Of a DNA stretch of 6,427 nucleotides, positions 1-6,427 are shown piece by piece. Source of the DNA: Helicobacteraceae bacterium (GTDB taxonomy: Bacteria > Campylobacterota > Campylobacteria > Campylobacterales > Sulfurimonadaceae). The stretch covers positions 1 through 6,427 of the forward strand of contig WFMO01000225.1 of assembly GCA_015489055.1 (NCBI GenBank), in the 5' to 3' direction. Each line of letters opens with the position of its first letter. Position 1 is the first letter of the stretch. A program made the position numbers and the translations under genes. The notes beneath the pieces are model-generated. The model was not told the DNA's origin and did no database searches. It was given only the letters and a program-made list of their open reading frames with translations.

Positions 1-311
1 AGTTTGTAAAATAATTTTTTATCATCTTCGCTTGGAAGAGATTTTCCATCAACCATAAAGAGTATGATATCAGCACCGTAGGCCGCATCTATGGATTTGT
101 CTTTTATCCTGTCAAACAACTCACAGCCCTTATCTAGTCCACCAGTATCTAGCAACATGGCTTCTTTGTCTAAAATATTTATGACACGGCGCTTTACATC
201 TCTAGTTGTGCCAGCTTCTTCACTGATAATCGCATCACGCTCTTTGATAAGACGGTTAAACAGTGAACTTTTGCCAACATTTGGCTGACCTATAATCGCA
301 ATTTTTTTCAT
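1..311 (-). CDS. der: Ribosome biogenesis GTPase Der (EngA), N-terminal part, cut by the window edge
   Basis: Der is an essential GTPase with two tandem G domains and a C-terminal KH-like domain; it acts in the cytoplasm on maturation of the 50S ribosomal subunit. Only the first 103 codons are visible, and the gene runs off the left edge. The reading starts MKKIAIIGQPNVGKSS, giving a P-loop (GQPNVGKS, residues 8-15). It continues with a switch I region containing EAGTTRD and a G3 motif DTGG, followed by a hydrophobic strand IILFMVDG. This order and spacing match the first G domain of Der, including the GTTRD and DTGG signatures. G4 (NKxD), the second G domain and the KH domain lie outside the window. 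The ATG at 311-309 has AAGAG five bases upstream. The lipoprotein gene lies upstream on the same strand, 63 bases away. Other TrmE/Era-type GTPases are the alternative, but the extreme N-terminal P-loop and the DTGG motif favour Der. Confidence 0.93.
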   Translation of the reverse strand, partial: MKKIAIIGQPNVGKSSLFNRLIKERDAIISEEAGTTRDVKRRVINILDKEAMLLDTGGLDKGCELFDRIKDKSIDAAYGADIILFMVDGKSLPSEDDKKLFYK

Positions 312-316
312 ATAAA

Positions 317-321
317 CTCTT
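317..321 (-). promoter_or_regulatory. Ribosome binding site of der
   Basis: On the minus strand AAGAG stands five bases before the ATG at 311. It is a modest Shine-Dalgarno match that supports this start, which also places the P-loop at the usual distance from the N-terminus. Confidence 0.5.
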
Positions 322-354
322 GTATTAAGTACTACTACTTATATATTTTGTGCA

Positions 355-360
355 ATTATA
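355..360 (-). promoter_or_regulatory. Possible -10 box of a promoter for der
   Basis: A perfect TATAAT on the minus strand lies in the gap between the lipoprotein stop and der. It would start transcription near 348 and leave a leader of about 37 bases containing the der ribosome binding site. No good -35 is present at 16-18 bases upstream, which is common for housekeeping promoters of Campylobacterota. If real, der would not depend only on read-through from the lipoprotein gene. In AT-rich DNA a TATAAT can occur by chance, so this is inference. Confidence 0.4.
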
Positions 361-374
361 GCTAAAAGAGCTGC

Positions 375-956
375 TTAATTTGTGGGAAAATCATGGTTTA
401 GTCTTTTTAAAGCTTCTTTGGATTGAAACTGTTGCCATAAAGCATTCTTATTACCGTAACTACTGCTTGTAATCTGCTTTTTAATATCACTATTTATTGA
501 TGTAATCGGCATTGCTACTAAAACAAACAGTGTACCGTCTTTTGGATTTTGCCATGACTTTATCTGTTTAGTGCCTCTTAAATTTTGCTGTGCTAGTTGC
601 TGTGAAACCTGTGTTGATACAGCATCAACTGCTTCTTGGCTTTTTACGCCGGTAGAGCGGACAAACTGCGCAACTTTTGCTTTTACGTTTGTTTGTATTT
701 TAAATGCCAAATCATTTCTTGCCTGTGCCAATGCATTTACGCGTGTAAAACCAATACCTGCCTGGCTAAGTGGAGCACTGCCAAGCCCAACTATCATACC
801 ACTGCTACCTTGTGGCATGCATGTCCATGACGGAGCCTTTACTCCGTCTTGCGTGCAAGCGTAGTTGTTGGTAGAAGATGGTTTTGGCTTATGGCTACAT
901 CCGGCTATAAAGAGCAAAATAGATATACTAAGCAATAAAGAGTAATATTTTTTCAT
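375..956 (-). CDS. LPP20-family outer-membrane lipoprotein
   Basis: A 193-residue predicted lipoprotein. Residues 1-20 form a type II signal peptide: positive MKK, a hydrophobic core, and the lipobox IAGC with the lipidated cysteine at 20. Residue +2 is Ser, not Asp, so by the Lol rule known from enterobacteria it should go to the outer membrane. A short Ser/Lys/Pro-rich tether follows. The core (about 48-150) reads GLGSAP, then an Ala/Arg-rich helix with ALAQARNDLAFKI, then a strand LFVLVAMP; this is the pattern of the LPP20 family, named after Helicobacter pylori Lpp20 and related to the flagellar protein FlgP. Cys34 and Cys46 could form a disulphide. The start at 956 has AAAGGAA upstream at good spacing and a TATAAT 30 bases upstream. 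The molecular role is unknown; members act in envelope integrity or flagellar and cell-surface structures. Nothing nearby is flagellar, so I do not call it flgP. Confidence 0.85.
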   Translation of the reverse strand: MKKYYSLLLSISILLFIAGCSHKPKPSSTNNYACTQDGVKAPSWTCMPQGSSGMIVGLGSAPLSQAGIGFTRVNALAQARNDLAFKIQTNVKAKVAQFVRSTGVKSQEAVDAVSTQVSQQLAQQNLRGTKQIKSWQNPKDGTLFVLVAMPITSINSDIKKQITSSSYGNKNALWQQFQSKEALKRLNHDFPTN

Positions 957-961
957 GATAA

Positions 962-968
962 TTCCTTT
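962..968 (-). promoter_or_regulatory. Ribosome binding site of the LPP20-family lipoprotein gene
   Basis: AAAGGAA on the minus strand, with its last base five bases before the ATG at 956. It is a strong Shine-Dalgarno match and fixes the start that gives a well-formed lipoprotein signal peptide. Confidence 0.7.
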
Positions 969-985
969 AAGAGTGTGTTTGGGTA

Positions 986-991
986 ATTATA
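986..991 (-). promoter_or_regulatory. -10 box of the lipoprotein gene promoter
   Basis: A perfect TATAAT (within TAGTATAAT) on the minus strand. It predicts a start near 979 and a leader of about 23 bases carrying the AAAGGAA site. The region at the -35 distance is only a T-rich run (TTTTTA), in keeping with sigma-70 promoters of Campylobacterota, which often lack a conserved -35. Confidence 0.6.
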
Positions 992-1024
992 CTATTTTTT
1001 ACTGTTTTTAAAAAGAGATGATAT

Positions 1025-1052
1025 TTCTTATCTTTATTATTTACAATAAGAA
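1025..1052. repeat. Short inverted repeat between divergent promoters (possible operator)
   Basis: TTCTTAT at 1025-1031 is repeated as its exact reverse complement ATAAGAA at 1046-1052, with 14 bases between. The arm centres are 21 bases apart, about two helical turns, and the right arm ends three bases before the -35 box of the plus-strand gene. This geometry suits a dimeric DNA-binding protein. However, a 7-base AT-rich match in AT-rich DNA may be chance. The stem is too weak for a terminator and no gene points into it. Confidence 0.25.
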
Positions 1053-1055
1053 TTT

Positions 1056-1084
1056 TTGCAAATATATGTGATGTCGGCTATAAT
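1056..1084 (+). promoter_or_regulatory. Sigma-70 promoter of the phosphoribosyltransferase gene, placed for leaderless transcription
   Basis: TTGCAA (1056-1061) and TATAAT (1079-1084) are separated by 17 bases, the optimal spacing. If the last T of the -10 box is position -7, position +1 is base 1091, the A of the start codon. There is no Shine-Dalgarno sequence between the -10 box and the ATG, which agrees with a leaderless message. The box positions are seen in the sequence; the start site is inferred. Confidence 0.65.
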
Positions 1085-1090
1085 TACGAA

Positions 1091-1534
1091 ATGTTTTATT
1101 ATGATTATGATAAATTTAAAAACGATACACGTAAGCTTATCAAGCAGTTGTCTTTGCATGAGCTTGATACGATTGTAGCTATCGCTAGAGGCGGGCTTAT
1201 GCTCTCTCATGCCCTAGCGCAGGGACTGGATATCAGAGATGTGCAGTCTGTAAGCACTCAGCTTTATGATCAAAACATAAAAAGAGATAAAATATCTTTA
1301 CATGTAAACTGCAATCTTTTAACAAGTAAAAAAGTGCTAATAGCCGACGATATCGCAGATAGCGGGCTTACCTTAAAGTCGGTAAAAGAGGAGTTGATTA
1401 GATTATATCCTGAGTGTGATTTTAAAACAGTTACTTTGTTTTATAAAAAAGATTCGATTATCCAGCCGGATTTTACACTCAACGAGGCAACCGACTGGAT
1501 AGAATTTTTTTGGGAAAAAGATTTTATTGTTTAA
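1091..1534 (+). CDS. Purine-type phosphoribosyltransferase (xanthine-guanine/hypoxanthine PRTase-like)
   Basis: A 147-residue type I phosphoribosyltransferase, probably cytoplasmic, that would transfer ribose 5-phosphate from PRPP to a purine base (salvage). The N-terminal half has AIARGGL (residues 30-36), the pyrophosphate-binding loop typical of XGPRT-like enzymes. The PRPP signature is VLIADDIADSGLT (82-94), with the paired acidic residues Asp86-Asp87. Near the C-terminus, PDF (126-128) and DWIEFFWEKDF (135-145) match the base-binding and tail region of XGPRT-like proteins, where the family usually has a Pro at the position of Phe140. Base preference (xanthine, guanine or hypoxanthine) cannot be read from sequence, so I give no symbol. 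ATG 1091 is the only usable start: the frame upstream is open to a TGA at 1019-1021 but contains no ATG, GTG or TTG, and a later start would lose the ARGG loop. The gene ends by overlapping the metH stop on the other strand by four bases. Confidence 0.88.
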   Translation: MFYYDYDKFKNDTRKLIKQLSLHELDTIVAIARGGLMLSHALAQGLDIRDVQSVSTQLYDQNIKRDKISLHVNCNLLTSKKVLIADDIADSGLTLKSVKEELIRLYPECDFKTVTLFYKKDSIIQPDFTLNEATDWIEFFWEKDFIV

Positions 1535-4500
1535 ACATTATAATATGTCGCATTTGGATGATATACTACCATAGCAGAGGTGGACTGCTCAGGATGGATT
1601 TGAAAAGTTTCACTAAGTTCTATGCCAAACTCTTCGGGTTTTAAAAGATTAAAAAGTGGACGGTTTAATTCTAAATCAGGACATGCGGCATATCCAAATG
1701 AGTATCTAGCTCCTTGATATCTGTTCATTCTTACATCGCTTAGCGTATTTCCCTCGTCTTTAGCGATATCTAGGTCAAGTCTTATCTGTTTGTGAGCAAT
1801 CTCAGCTAACGCTTCAGCCAATTCGACTCCAAGTCCATGAAACTGATAATATTCCGTATAATCACCTGCTTCATATATCTCATGTTCAACTTCACTTAGT
1901 TTTGAACCCGCACTTACACATGTAAAAGCTATGGTGTCATGTCTGTCATGGTGAAAGAAATCGCTAAGCGCACGGTGAGGTTTACGTCTTTGTCTTGGAA
2001 AGGTAAATTCCTCTATAGCTCTAGCAAATACATCCTTAAAATCTTCGCGGTTTATATTGCTTTGGTTTGTAAAACCTTCGCTTTCATCAAAGATTAGCAG
2101 TTTGTTGTCATTGCTTCTACATGGCCAATATCCATAGACTATAGTAGGCTCAAACAGCTTTTCATCCAAAAATCTTGCCTTTAGCTTTTCATAAGCAGGC
2201 CAAACTATCTCATCAAGCTGTTTTTGATAAGCTTCTTTGCTTAAACCCTTAGAACTGTATCCCCAGCGAGCTTTAAATAAAAGTTTATGATTTATCCAGC
2301 TAAATGCCATCTCTATTTGTGCGGGTGTTAGTTTTATCTCGCGTCTGCCCCAAAACGGAGGAATAGGTACTCTTACATCTCGCGTGGGCATCTTAAGCTC
2401 AGCAAACGGAGGGATAATTATCTCTTTTTTTTCCTCTTTTTCAATAGTTGGTGCGTTTGGATGCAGGTTTGTATCAAAATTACCATCTTCTATGCGACTC
2501 ATAGCCGTAACACCGTCAAAAGCGTCTTTGCAGTAAAAAATAGGTCCATCATAAAAGGGACGGCAATATTCCTCTATAAACGAACGCGTAAGTGCCGCAC
2601 CGCCAAGCAAAATAGGTATTTTTATGCCTGCTTCTTGCAACGCAGTTAGATTGTCTTTCATAACTTGTGTCGATTTTACCAAGAGTCCGCTCATGCCAAT
2701 CGCACTTGCGTTATGCTCTTTTAAGTTTTGTAAAAACTGTTCAAGCTCAACTTTTATACCGAGATTGATTACCTTAAAACCATTATTTGACAAGATGATA
2801 TCAACAAGATTTTTACCCACGTCATGAACATCGCCTTTAACGGTTCCAAGGATTAGCGTTGTATCGGTTTGTTTTTCAATTTTTGGCAGATAAGGCTCAA
2901 GTAAATCTACGGTTTTTTTCATAGTCTCAGCACTTTGAAGCACAAATGGAAGTTGCATCTGCCCTGAACCAAACAGCTCTCCAACTACCTTCATAGCATC
3001 TATTAAAATCTCATTTACTATCCTCTGTGGTGCAATCTTATCTTTTAGTTTATCAACTAAAGGCAACATCCTGTCTTTGTCACCATCAAGCAATAGTTTT
3101 GCTATTTTTTCTTCATCACCTAAAGCTTCAAACTCAGCGTCAAGGACGTCTGAATCGACTGCTTCTTTATGGCTGAAATGTTCTATAAAAGCAAAAAGGG
3201 CTTCGCCGTTTGGCTTACGATTAAAGATTAGATCGTCACAAAGTTTTTGCTCCTCTTTTGATATTTTGCTAATAGGAATGATATGCTTTACATTGATGAT
3301 AACGGCGGTTAGTCCGGCTTTTATGCAGTGATGTAAAAACATAGAGTTAAGATATGGTCTTGCGTCTTTGTCTAATCCAAAAGATATATTAGAGAGCCCT
3401 AAAATAGCTCCTGATTCAGGATGAAGTTCTCTAAATTGCTTTATGGCCTCTATTGTATTTATGCCGGCATCAAAATACTCATCACCACCGCTTCCAAGTG
3501 TAAAGGTGAGCAGATCAAAAACAAGGTCTTGCGGATTTATGCCATGTTTTTTTGTAGCCCTTTCATAAATTCTTTGGGCTATTTGCACTTTTTGTTCAAC
3601 TGTTTTTGCCATACCTTTTTCATCAATCGCCAGACAAACCAAAGATGCGCCGAATTTTTTTGCCAGTTGACAAATTATGTCAAACTTCTGTATACCGTCT
3701 TCAAGATTGACGGAGTTTATTATCGGTTTACCTCCTATTAGCTTGAGTGCTGTCTTAAGTGCTGTAACTTGTGTAGAGTCAGGCATAAGTGGCAGAGCGA
3801 TTTTTTGAGCATAGAGTTTTATTGTTTCATGCATATCTTTTGTCTCATCTCTTCCTGCAAAGCCAACAGACACATCAAGGACATGCGCTCCTGCGCGGAC
3901 TTGTTGTTGGGCAACGCTGAGTGTTCCTTCATAGTCTTCTGCCAATAAAAGTTCGCGAAACGCTTTTGAACCTGTTGAGTTGCTTCTCTCACCAACTAGC
4001 AAAGGAGCTGGTTGCTGCATAAGAGTAGTTGTGTTAAACAGCGACGCTAATGCAGTTGGCTGGCTTCCTGATGGCTGTTTTGGCACTTTACATGTAACGC
4101 GATCCACAAGCGCACGGATATGCTGCGGGGTTGTGCCACAGCATCCTCCTAAAAAGCTAACGCCGCTAAACTCTAAAAACTCCTCTTGTTTGTCTGAAAA
4201 TTCATCAGGTCCCATAGGATAATATGTGTATCCACCGCGATTTTGAGGAAGTCCCGCATTTGCATGCACAGATATTGGCTTGTCCCATATCTGGCTTAGA
4301 GTCTTTACATGTTTTTTTACCTGATCTGGTCCTGTTCCGCAGTTAAATCCAAGACTTAAAATATCAAATGGCTCTAAAATTGTTGCTATCGTATTTGTAT
4401 CTGTTCCAATTAACATGGTTCCAGCAAGCTCGATTGTAACTGAGACCATAATGGGGATCTCAACATCTCTTTGTTTGGATGCCTCCTGGCATGCATGCAG

Positions 4501-5019
4501 AGCTATTTTTATCTGAAGAGGGTCTTGACAAGTTTCAAGTAAAAAAACATCAACTCCGCCGTCAATGAGTCCAAGCGCGCATTGCGTGTATCCTTCAAGC
4601 ATTTCATCGTACTCTATGTGCCCTAATGATGGCAGTTTAGTTCCCGGACCGATTGAGCCTAGCACATATCGAGGCTGTTTTGATGTAAAGAACTCATCAC
4701 ATTTTTTTCGTACAATCAAAGCACCGGCACGCGATAACTCATAAGCTCTGTGGCCTATGCCGTATTCATCTAAAACCCATGAAAACGCGCCAAAAGTGTT
4801 TGTGGTAATCATATCTGCGCCAGCTGTTAAATAGGCGTTGTAAATATCTTCCATGACATTTACGGCTGTTACATTTAAGAGTTCATTGCATCCCTCCAGT
4901 CCTTCCCATGCCTCTTTTGGAATCTCTTTTTCTCGTTGTTGGAGTTGTGTTCCCATGGCGCCGTCTATGATAAGCGGGCGTTTTTTTATAGTATTTAAAA
5001 TCTGTTCTTTAATTGTCAT
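1531..5019 (-). CDS. metH: Cobalamin-dependent methionine synthase MetH
   Basis: MetH moves the methyl group of 5-methyltetrahydrofolate to homocysteine through cob(I)alamin, making methionine and tetrahydrofolate in the cytoplasm. All modules are present in 1162 residues, a little shorter than the E. coli enzyme (1227). The homocysteine-binding barrel (about 1-310) has the zinc ligands Cys227 (GFNCGTG) and Cys293-Cys294 (GGCCGTT). The pterin-binding barrel (about 335-600) has GERSN (343-347) and DVSVGF (382-387). The cap (about 620-715) includes FGSGQMQLPFVLQSAE. The cobalamin domain (about 720-850) has D730-x-H732-xx-G735 (His732 the cobalt ligand), S777-x-L779 and G806-G807. After a charged linker (about 858-868), the activation domain (about 885-1162) carries the AdoMet motif R1105xxxGYxxCP1114. 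No frameshift or lost key residue is seen. The start is 7 bases after the diguanylate cyclase stop, so co-transcription is likely. No B12 or SAM riboswitch fits in that gap. Reactivation would need a flavodoxin-type reductant encoded elsewhere. Confidence 0.98.
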   Translation of the reverse strand: MTIKEQILNTIKKRPLIIDGAMGTQLQQREKEIPKEAWEGLEGCNELLNVTAVNVMEDIYNAYLTAGADMITTNTFGAFSWVLDEYGIGHRAYELSRAGALIVRKKCDEFFTSKQPRYVLGSIGPGTKLPSLGHIEYDEMLEGYTQCALGLIDGGVDVFLLETCQDPLQIKIALHACQEASKQRDVEIPIMVSVTIELAGTMLIGTDTNTIATILEPFDILSLGFNCGTGPDQVKKHVKTLSQIWDKPISVHANAGLPQNRGGYTYYPMGPDEFSDKQEEFLEFSGVSFLGGCCGTTPQHIRALVDRVTCKVPKQPSGSQPTALASLFNTTTLMQQPAPLLVGERSNSTGSKAFRELLLAEDYEGTLSVAQQQVRAGAHVLDVSVGFAGRDETKDMHETIKLYAQKIALPLMPDSTQVTALKTALKLIGGKPIINSVNLEDGIQKFDIICQLAKKFGASLVCLAIDEKGMAKTVEQKVQIAQRIYERATKKHGINPQDLVFDLLTFTLGSGGDEYFDAGINTIEAIKQFRELHPESGAILGLSNISFGLDKDARPYLNSMFLHHCIKAGLTAVIINVKHIIPISKISKEEQKLCDDLIFNRKPNGEALFAFIEHFSHKEAVDSDVLDAEFEALGDEEKIAKLLLDGDKDRMLPLVDKLKDKIAPQRIVNEILIDAMKVVGELFGSGQMQLPFVLQSAETMKKTVDLLEPYLPKIEKQTDTTLILGTVKGDVHDVGKNLVDIILSNNGFKVINLGIKVELEQFLQNLKEHNASAIGMSGLLVKSTQVMKDNLTALQEAGIKIPILLGGAALTRSFIEEYCRPFYDGPIFYCKDAFDGVTAMSRIEDGNFDTNLHPNAPTIEKEEKKEIIIPPFAELKMPTRDVRVPIPPFWGRREIKLTPAQIEMAFSWINHKLLFKARWGYSSKGLSKEAYQKQLDEIVWPAYEKLKARFLDEKLFEPTIVYGYWPCRSNDNKLLIFDESEGFTNQSNINREDFKDVFARAIEEFTFPRQRRKPHRALSDFFHHDRHDTIAFTCVSAGSKLSEVEHEIYEAGDYTEYYQFHGLGVELAEALAEIAHKQIRLDLDIAKDEGNTLSDVRMNRYQGARYSFGYAACPDLELNRPLFNLLKPEEFGIELSETFQIHPEQSTSAMVVYHPNATYYNV

Positions 5020-5026
5020 CTACTTT

Positions 5027-6427
5027 TTAACCTTTTTCAACGCGGTTGCGTCCATTTTCTTTAGCTTTGTAAAGCGCGTTATCGACTCGTTTTAAAAGAT
5101 GCTCCACATCTTCTTTATTTTCGTATTGTACCACACCAAAGCTCATGGTAACTGCTGTAATTTCTTTAAAATTTTGTACACGTTGCCTCATTTTCTCAGC
5201 TAAGACAATCGCATTTTCCAGGTTTGTATAAGTTGCTATAATGATAAACTCTTCCCCGCCTACTCTACAAAAAGTATCATCGCTTCTTAGCATTGACGAA
5301 ATAAGCTTGGTGTAGGCGATTAAAACCTTGTCGCCTGTATCATGACCGTAAGTATCATTAATCTTTTTAAAAAAATCTATATCAAACATGATGAGCGAAA
5401 GAGGGTAGTTGTATCTTTTGATTTTTTGGAGTTCGTGGTTTATGGTTATATTAAAATAATATCGATTATGAATATTTGTAAGGGTATCCGTTATCGTTAG
5501 ATGCTCTAGTTTTTTTTGATAAATCTCCTCTTTTGTGATATCTGTAAGCACAACACAAAAATTATTATCATTTGAAATTTTAGATACCGATACGGTAAAA
5601 TAATAGATATCTTTATCTATTTTTATATTTACTTTGTGCTTTTTACCAGGATGAAGAGTTATGTAATCTATCCATAATTTACCATTCATGTATTGCTGTA
5701 TATAATCTTGTTTTGGTAGAAAATAATTAGTTAAGCAGATATCTTTTAACTTGGTTTTAGGATTAAAATATTTATAAAAGATTTTGTTTGTTTGTATAAT
5801 ATGCTTTTTATCTGTAATTATAATAATATTGTTTGTAAGATCAATGATATTTTGATAATACATCTTTTGTTTTTTGTTCGAGATAAACAGTTTTATGCTA
5901 AGTAGCAGTAATAAGCTTATAATTGCTATTATATTGATAACCATCCATTTGAAAGTAAAGTATTTTACATTCATATCTGTATCGTGAGAGATTTTATCAA
6001 ACATAATAAAATAACCGATTGTCTGATGATTAATGTTTCTTAGTTTATAGCATACTATGAGTCTGTTATTTTTAAGATCAACATTGTACGGAGCTGCGCA
6101 ATATTTTTTTACTCCATGGATTTCAAGGTATTTTATGATTTTATGCGAAGAGTTGTCATCGGCTATAAAATACTTACGTATATATTTTTTAGCAGGCAAG
6201 TCTTCTAATTGATGTTTATGAGATTTTTTACCTAAAGTGATAGAGCTTATTTGTAAGCTATCTAGCTTCTTAACTATAGGTGAAAAATGGGAGATCACTT
6301 CAACTGCACCTATAAATTTATGATGATAAAATATAGGTGAGACTGCCTTGATGGATATGGTATAATGACCGATACTTATGGAGTTTATTTTTCTTTTATA
6401 TCTTTTTACAAAATGAAGCTCCGGTTG
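5027..6427 (-). CDS. Membrane-bound sensor diguanylate cyclase (Cache-like sensor, PAS-like, GGDEF), N-terminus beyond the window
   Basis: Makes c-di-GMP from two GTP in response to a signal outside the inner membrane. The 466 visible residues (numbered from the right edge) lack the true N-terminus: the frame is open to base 6427. Residues 1-160 look extracytoplasmic and Cache-like (AVSPIFYHHKFIGAVEVISHF is partly visible at about 26-46). A transmembrane helix spans about 161-183. A diverged PAS-like segment (about 191-298) ends in VVLTDITKEE, typical of the last PAS strand and its linker. The GGDEF domain (about 309-463) has DxLTxxxNR, FDIDFFKKINDTYGH, and an intact active site GGEEF (390-394). 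The inhibitory site RSDD (381-384) is five residues before it, as in PleD, so product feedback is expected. A GTG at 6298 could be mistaken for the start, but it lies inside the sensor domain. metH follows after 7 bases. The ligand is unknown. Confidence 0.93.
   Translation of the reverse strand, partial: QPELHFVKRYKRKINSISIGHYTISIKAVSPIFYHHKFIGAVEVISHFSPIVKKLDSLQISSITLGKKSHKHQLEDLPAKKYIRKYFIADDNSSHKIIKYLEIHGVKKYCAAPYNVDLKNNRLIVCYKLRNINHQTIGYFIMFDKISHDTDMNVKYFTFKWMVINIIAIISLLLLLSIKLFISNKKQKMYYQNIIDLTNNIIIITDKKHIIQTNKIFYKYFNPKTKLKDICLTNYFLPKQDYIQQYMNGKLWIDYITLHPGKKHKVNIKIDKDIYYFTVSVSKISNDNNFCVVLTDITKEEIYQKKLEHLTITDTLTNIHNRYYFNITINHELQKIKRYNYPLSLIMFDIDFFKKINDTYGHDTGDKVLIAYTKLISSMLRSDDTFCRVGGEEFIIIATYTNLENAIVLAEKMRQRVQNFKEITAVTMSFGVVQYENKEDVEHLLKRVDNALYKAKENGRNRVEKG
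5031..5034 (-). promoter_or_regulatory. Weak ribosome binding site of metH inside the end of the diguanylate cyclase gene
   Basis: On the minus strand AAGG lies 11 bases before the metH ATG and is formed by the last sense codons of the cyclase (GAA AAA GGT, then TAA). The spacing is longer than ideal. A purine-rich AAAAAGTAG fills the space. Ribosomes ending on the cyclase would arrive at the metH start, so translational coupling is plausible but not shown. Confidence 0.35.

Larger units (their letters stand above)
957..1090. other. Divergent intergenic region between the lipoprotein and phosphoribosyltransferase genes
   Basis: These 134 very AT-rich bases hold the promoters of both flanking genes, pointing outwards. 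The minus-strand -10 is at 986-991; the plus-strand -35 and -10 are at 1056-1061 and 1079-1084. Between them lies a 7-base inverted repeat (1025-1031 and 1046-1052). No small open reading frame with a ribosome binding site and no RNA gene is apparent. Confidence 0.7.

Noticed and set aside
91..288. Plus-strand open frame of 65 codons at the left edge
   Set aside because: It is antisense to the Der G domain, whose P-loop and DTGG motifs fix the coding strand.
361..375. Possible small hairpin with AGCT arms after the lipoprotein stop
   Set aside because: The stem is only four to five pairs and is not followed by a T-run on the minus strand. It does not qualify as a terminator.
571..864. Open frames of 64-97 codons on the plus strand opposite the lipoprotein gene
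   Set aside because: They are antisense to a well-supported lipoprotein gene, have Cys-rich unstructured translations and show no convincing ribosome binding site.
1297..1308. 12-base perfect palindrome TTTACATGTAAA
   Set aside because: It lies within phosphoribosyltransferase codons (Leu-His-Val). Similar ACATGTAA fragments occur inside metH with no consistent position, so no regulatory role is supported.
2461..5095. Several plus-strand open frames of 62-106 codons opposite metH and the start of the cyclase boundary
   Set aside because: All lie opposite conserved metH (or cyclase) codons. Their translations show no family motifs, so they are shadow frames.
5020..5120. Search for a cobalamin or SAM riboswitch, or a dedicated promoter, just upstream of metH
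   Set aside because: The gap is seven bases and the preceding DNA codes for the conserved end of the GGDEF domain. No strong minus-strand -10 is visible there.
6358..6366. Extended -10 sequence TGGTATAAT on the plus strand, antisense to the cyclase
   Set aside because: It is a perfect extended -10 motif but has no matching -35. It lies within codons of a conserved sensor domain, and no gene lies downstream on that strand; in AT-rich DNA it is probably chance.

Overview
The window looks like chromosomal DNA from a low-GC Campylobacterota (Epsilonproteobacteria) species, most likely a free-living, Sulfurimonas-like organism. The reasons are an AT-rich sequence with TATAAT -10 boxes and poor -35 boxes, an LPP20-family outer-membrane lipoprotein, and a multidomain sensor diguanylate cyclase. 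The genus is inferred from overall impression and was not tested by any search. All five genes belong to recognisable families. I see no mobile element, tRNA, rRNA, CRISPR array or phage gene.

Layout from left to right. Positions 1-311 (minus strand) hold the N-terminal third of a first G domain, the start of the ribosome-assembly GTPase Der, cut by the window edge. Just upstream of it on the same strand is an LPP20-family lipoprotein (375-956), with a 63-base gap that carries a possible promoter for der. A 134-base divergent intergenic region (957-1090) separates the lipoprotein from a plus-strand purine-type phosphoribosyltransferase (1091-1534). The phosphoribosyltransferase promoter is placed so that transcription should start at the A of its ATG, which predicts a leaderless mRNA. 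This gene converges on metH, and the two stop codons share the four bases TTAA.

The right-hand two thirds is one minus-strand transcription unit. A membrane-anchored sensor diguanylate cyclase (5027 to beyond 6427) is followed after 7 bases by a complete cobalamin-dependent methionine synthase, MetH (1531-5019). The cyclase is incomplete: its reading frame stays open to the right edge, and an internal GTG at 6298 is not the true start.

Functionally the window mixes ribosome assembly (Der), envelope (lipoprotein), purine salvage (phosphoribosyltransferase), one-carbon and methionine metabolism (MetH) and c-di-GMP signalling. No dedicated pathway cluster is evident. The points most worth checking are the predicted leaderless phosphoribosyltransferase transcript, the close coupling of metH to a diguanylate cyclase with no leader or riboswitch between them, and the overlapping convergent stops. 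I found no convincing previously undescribed system.
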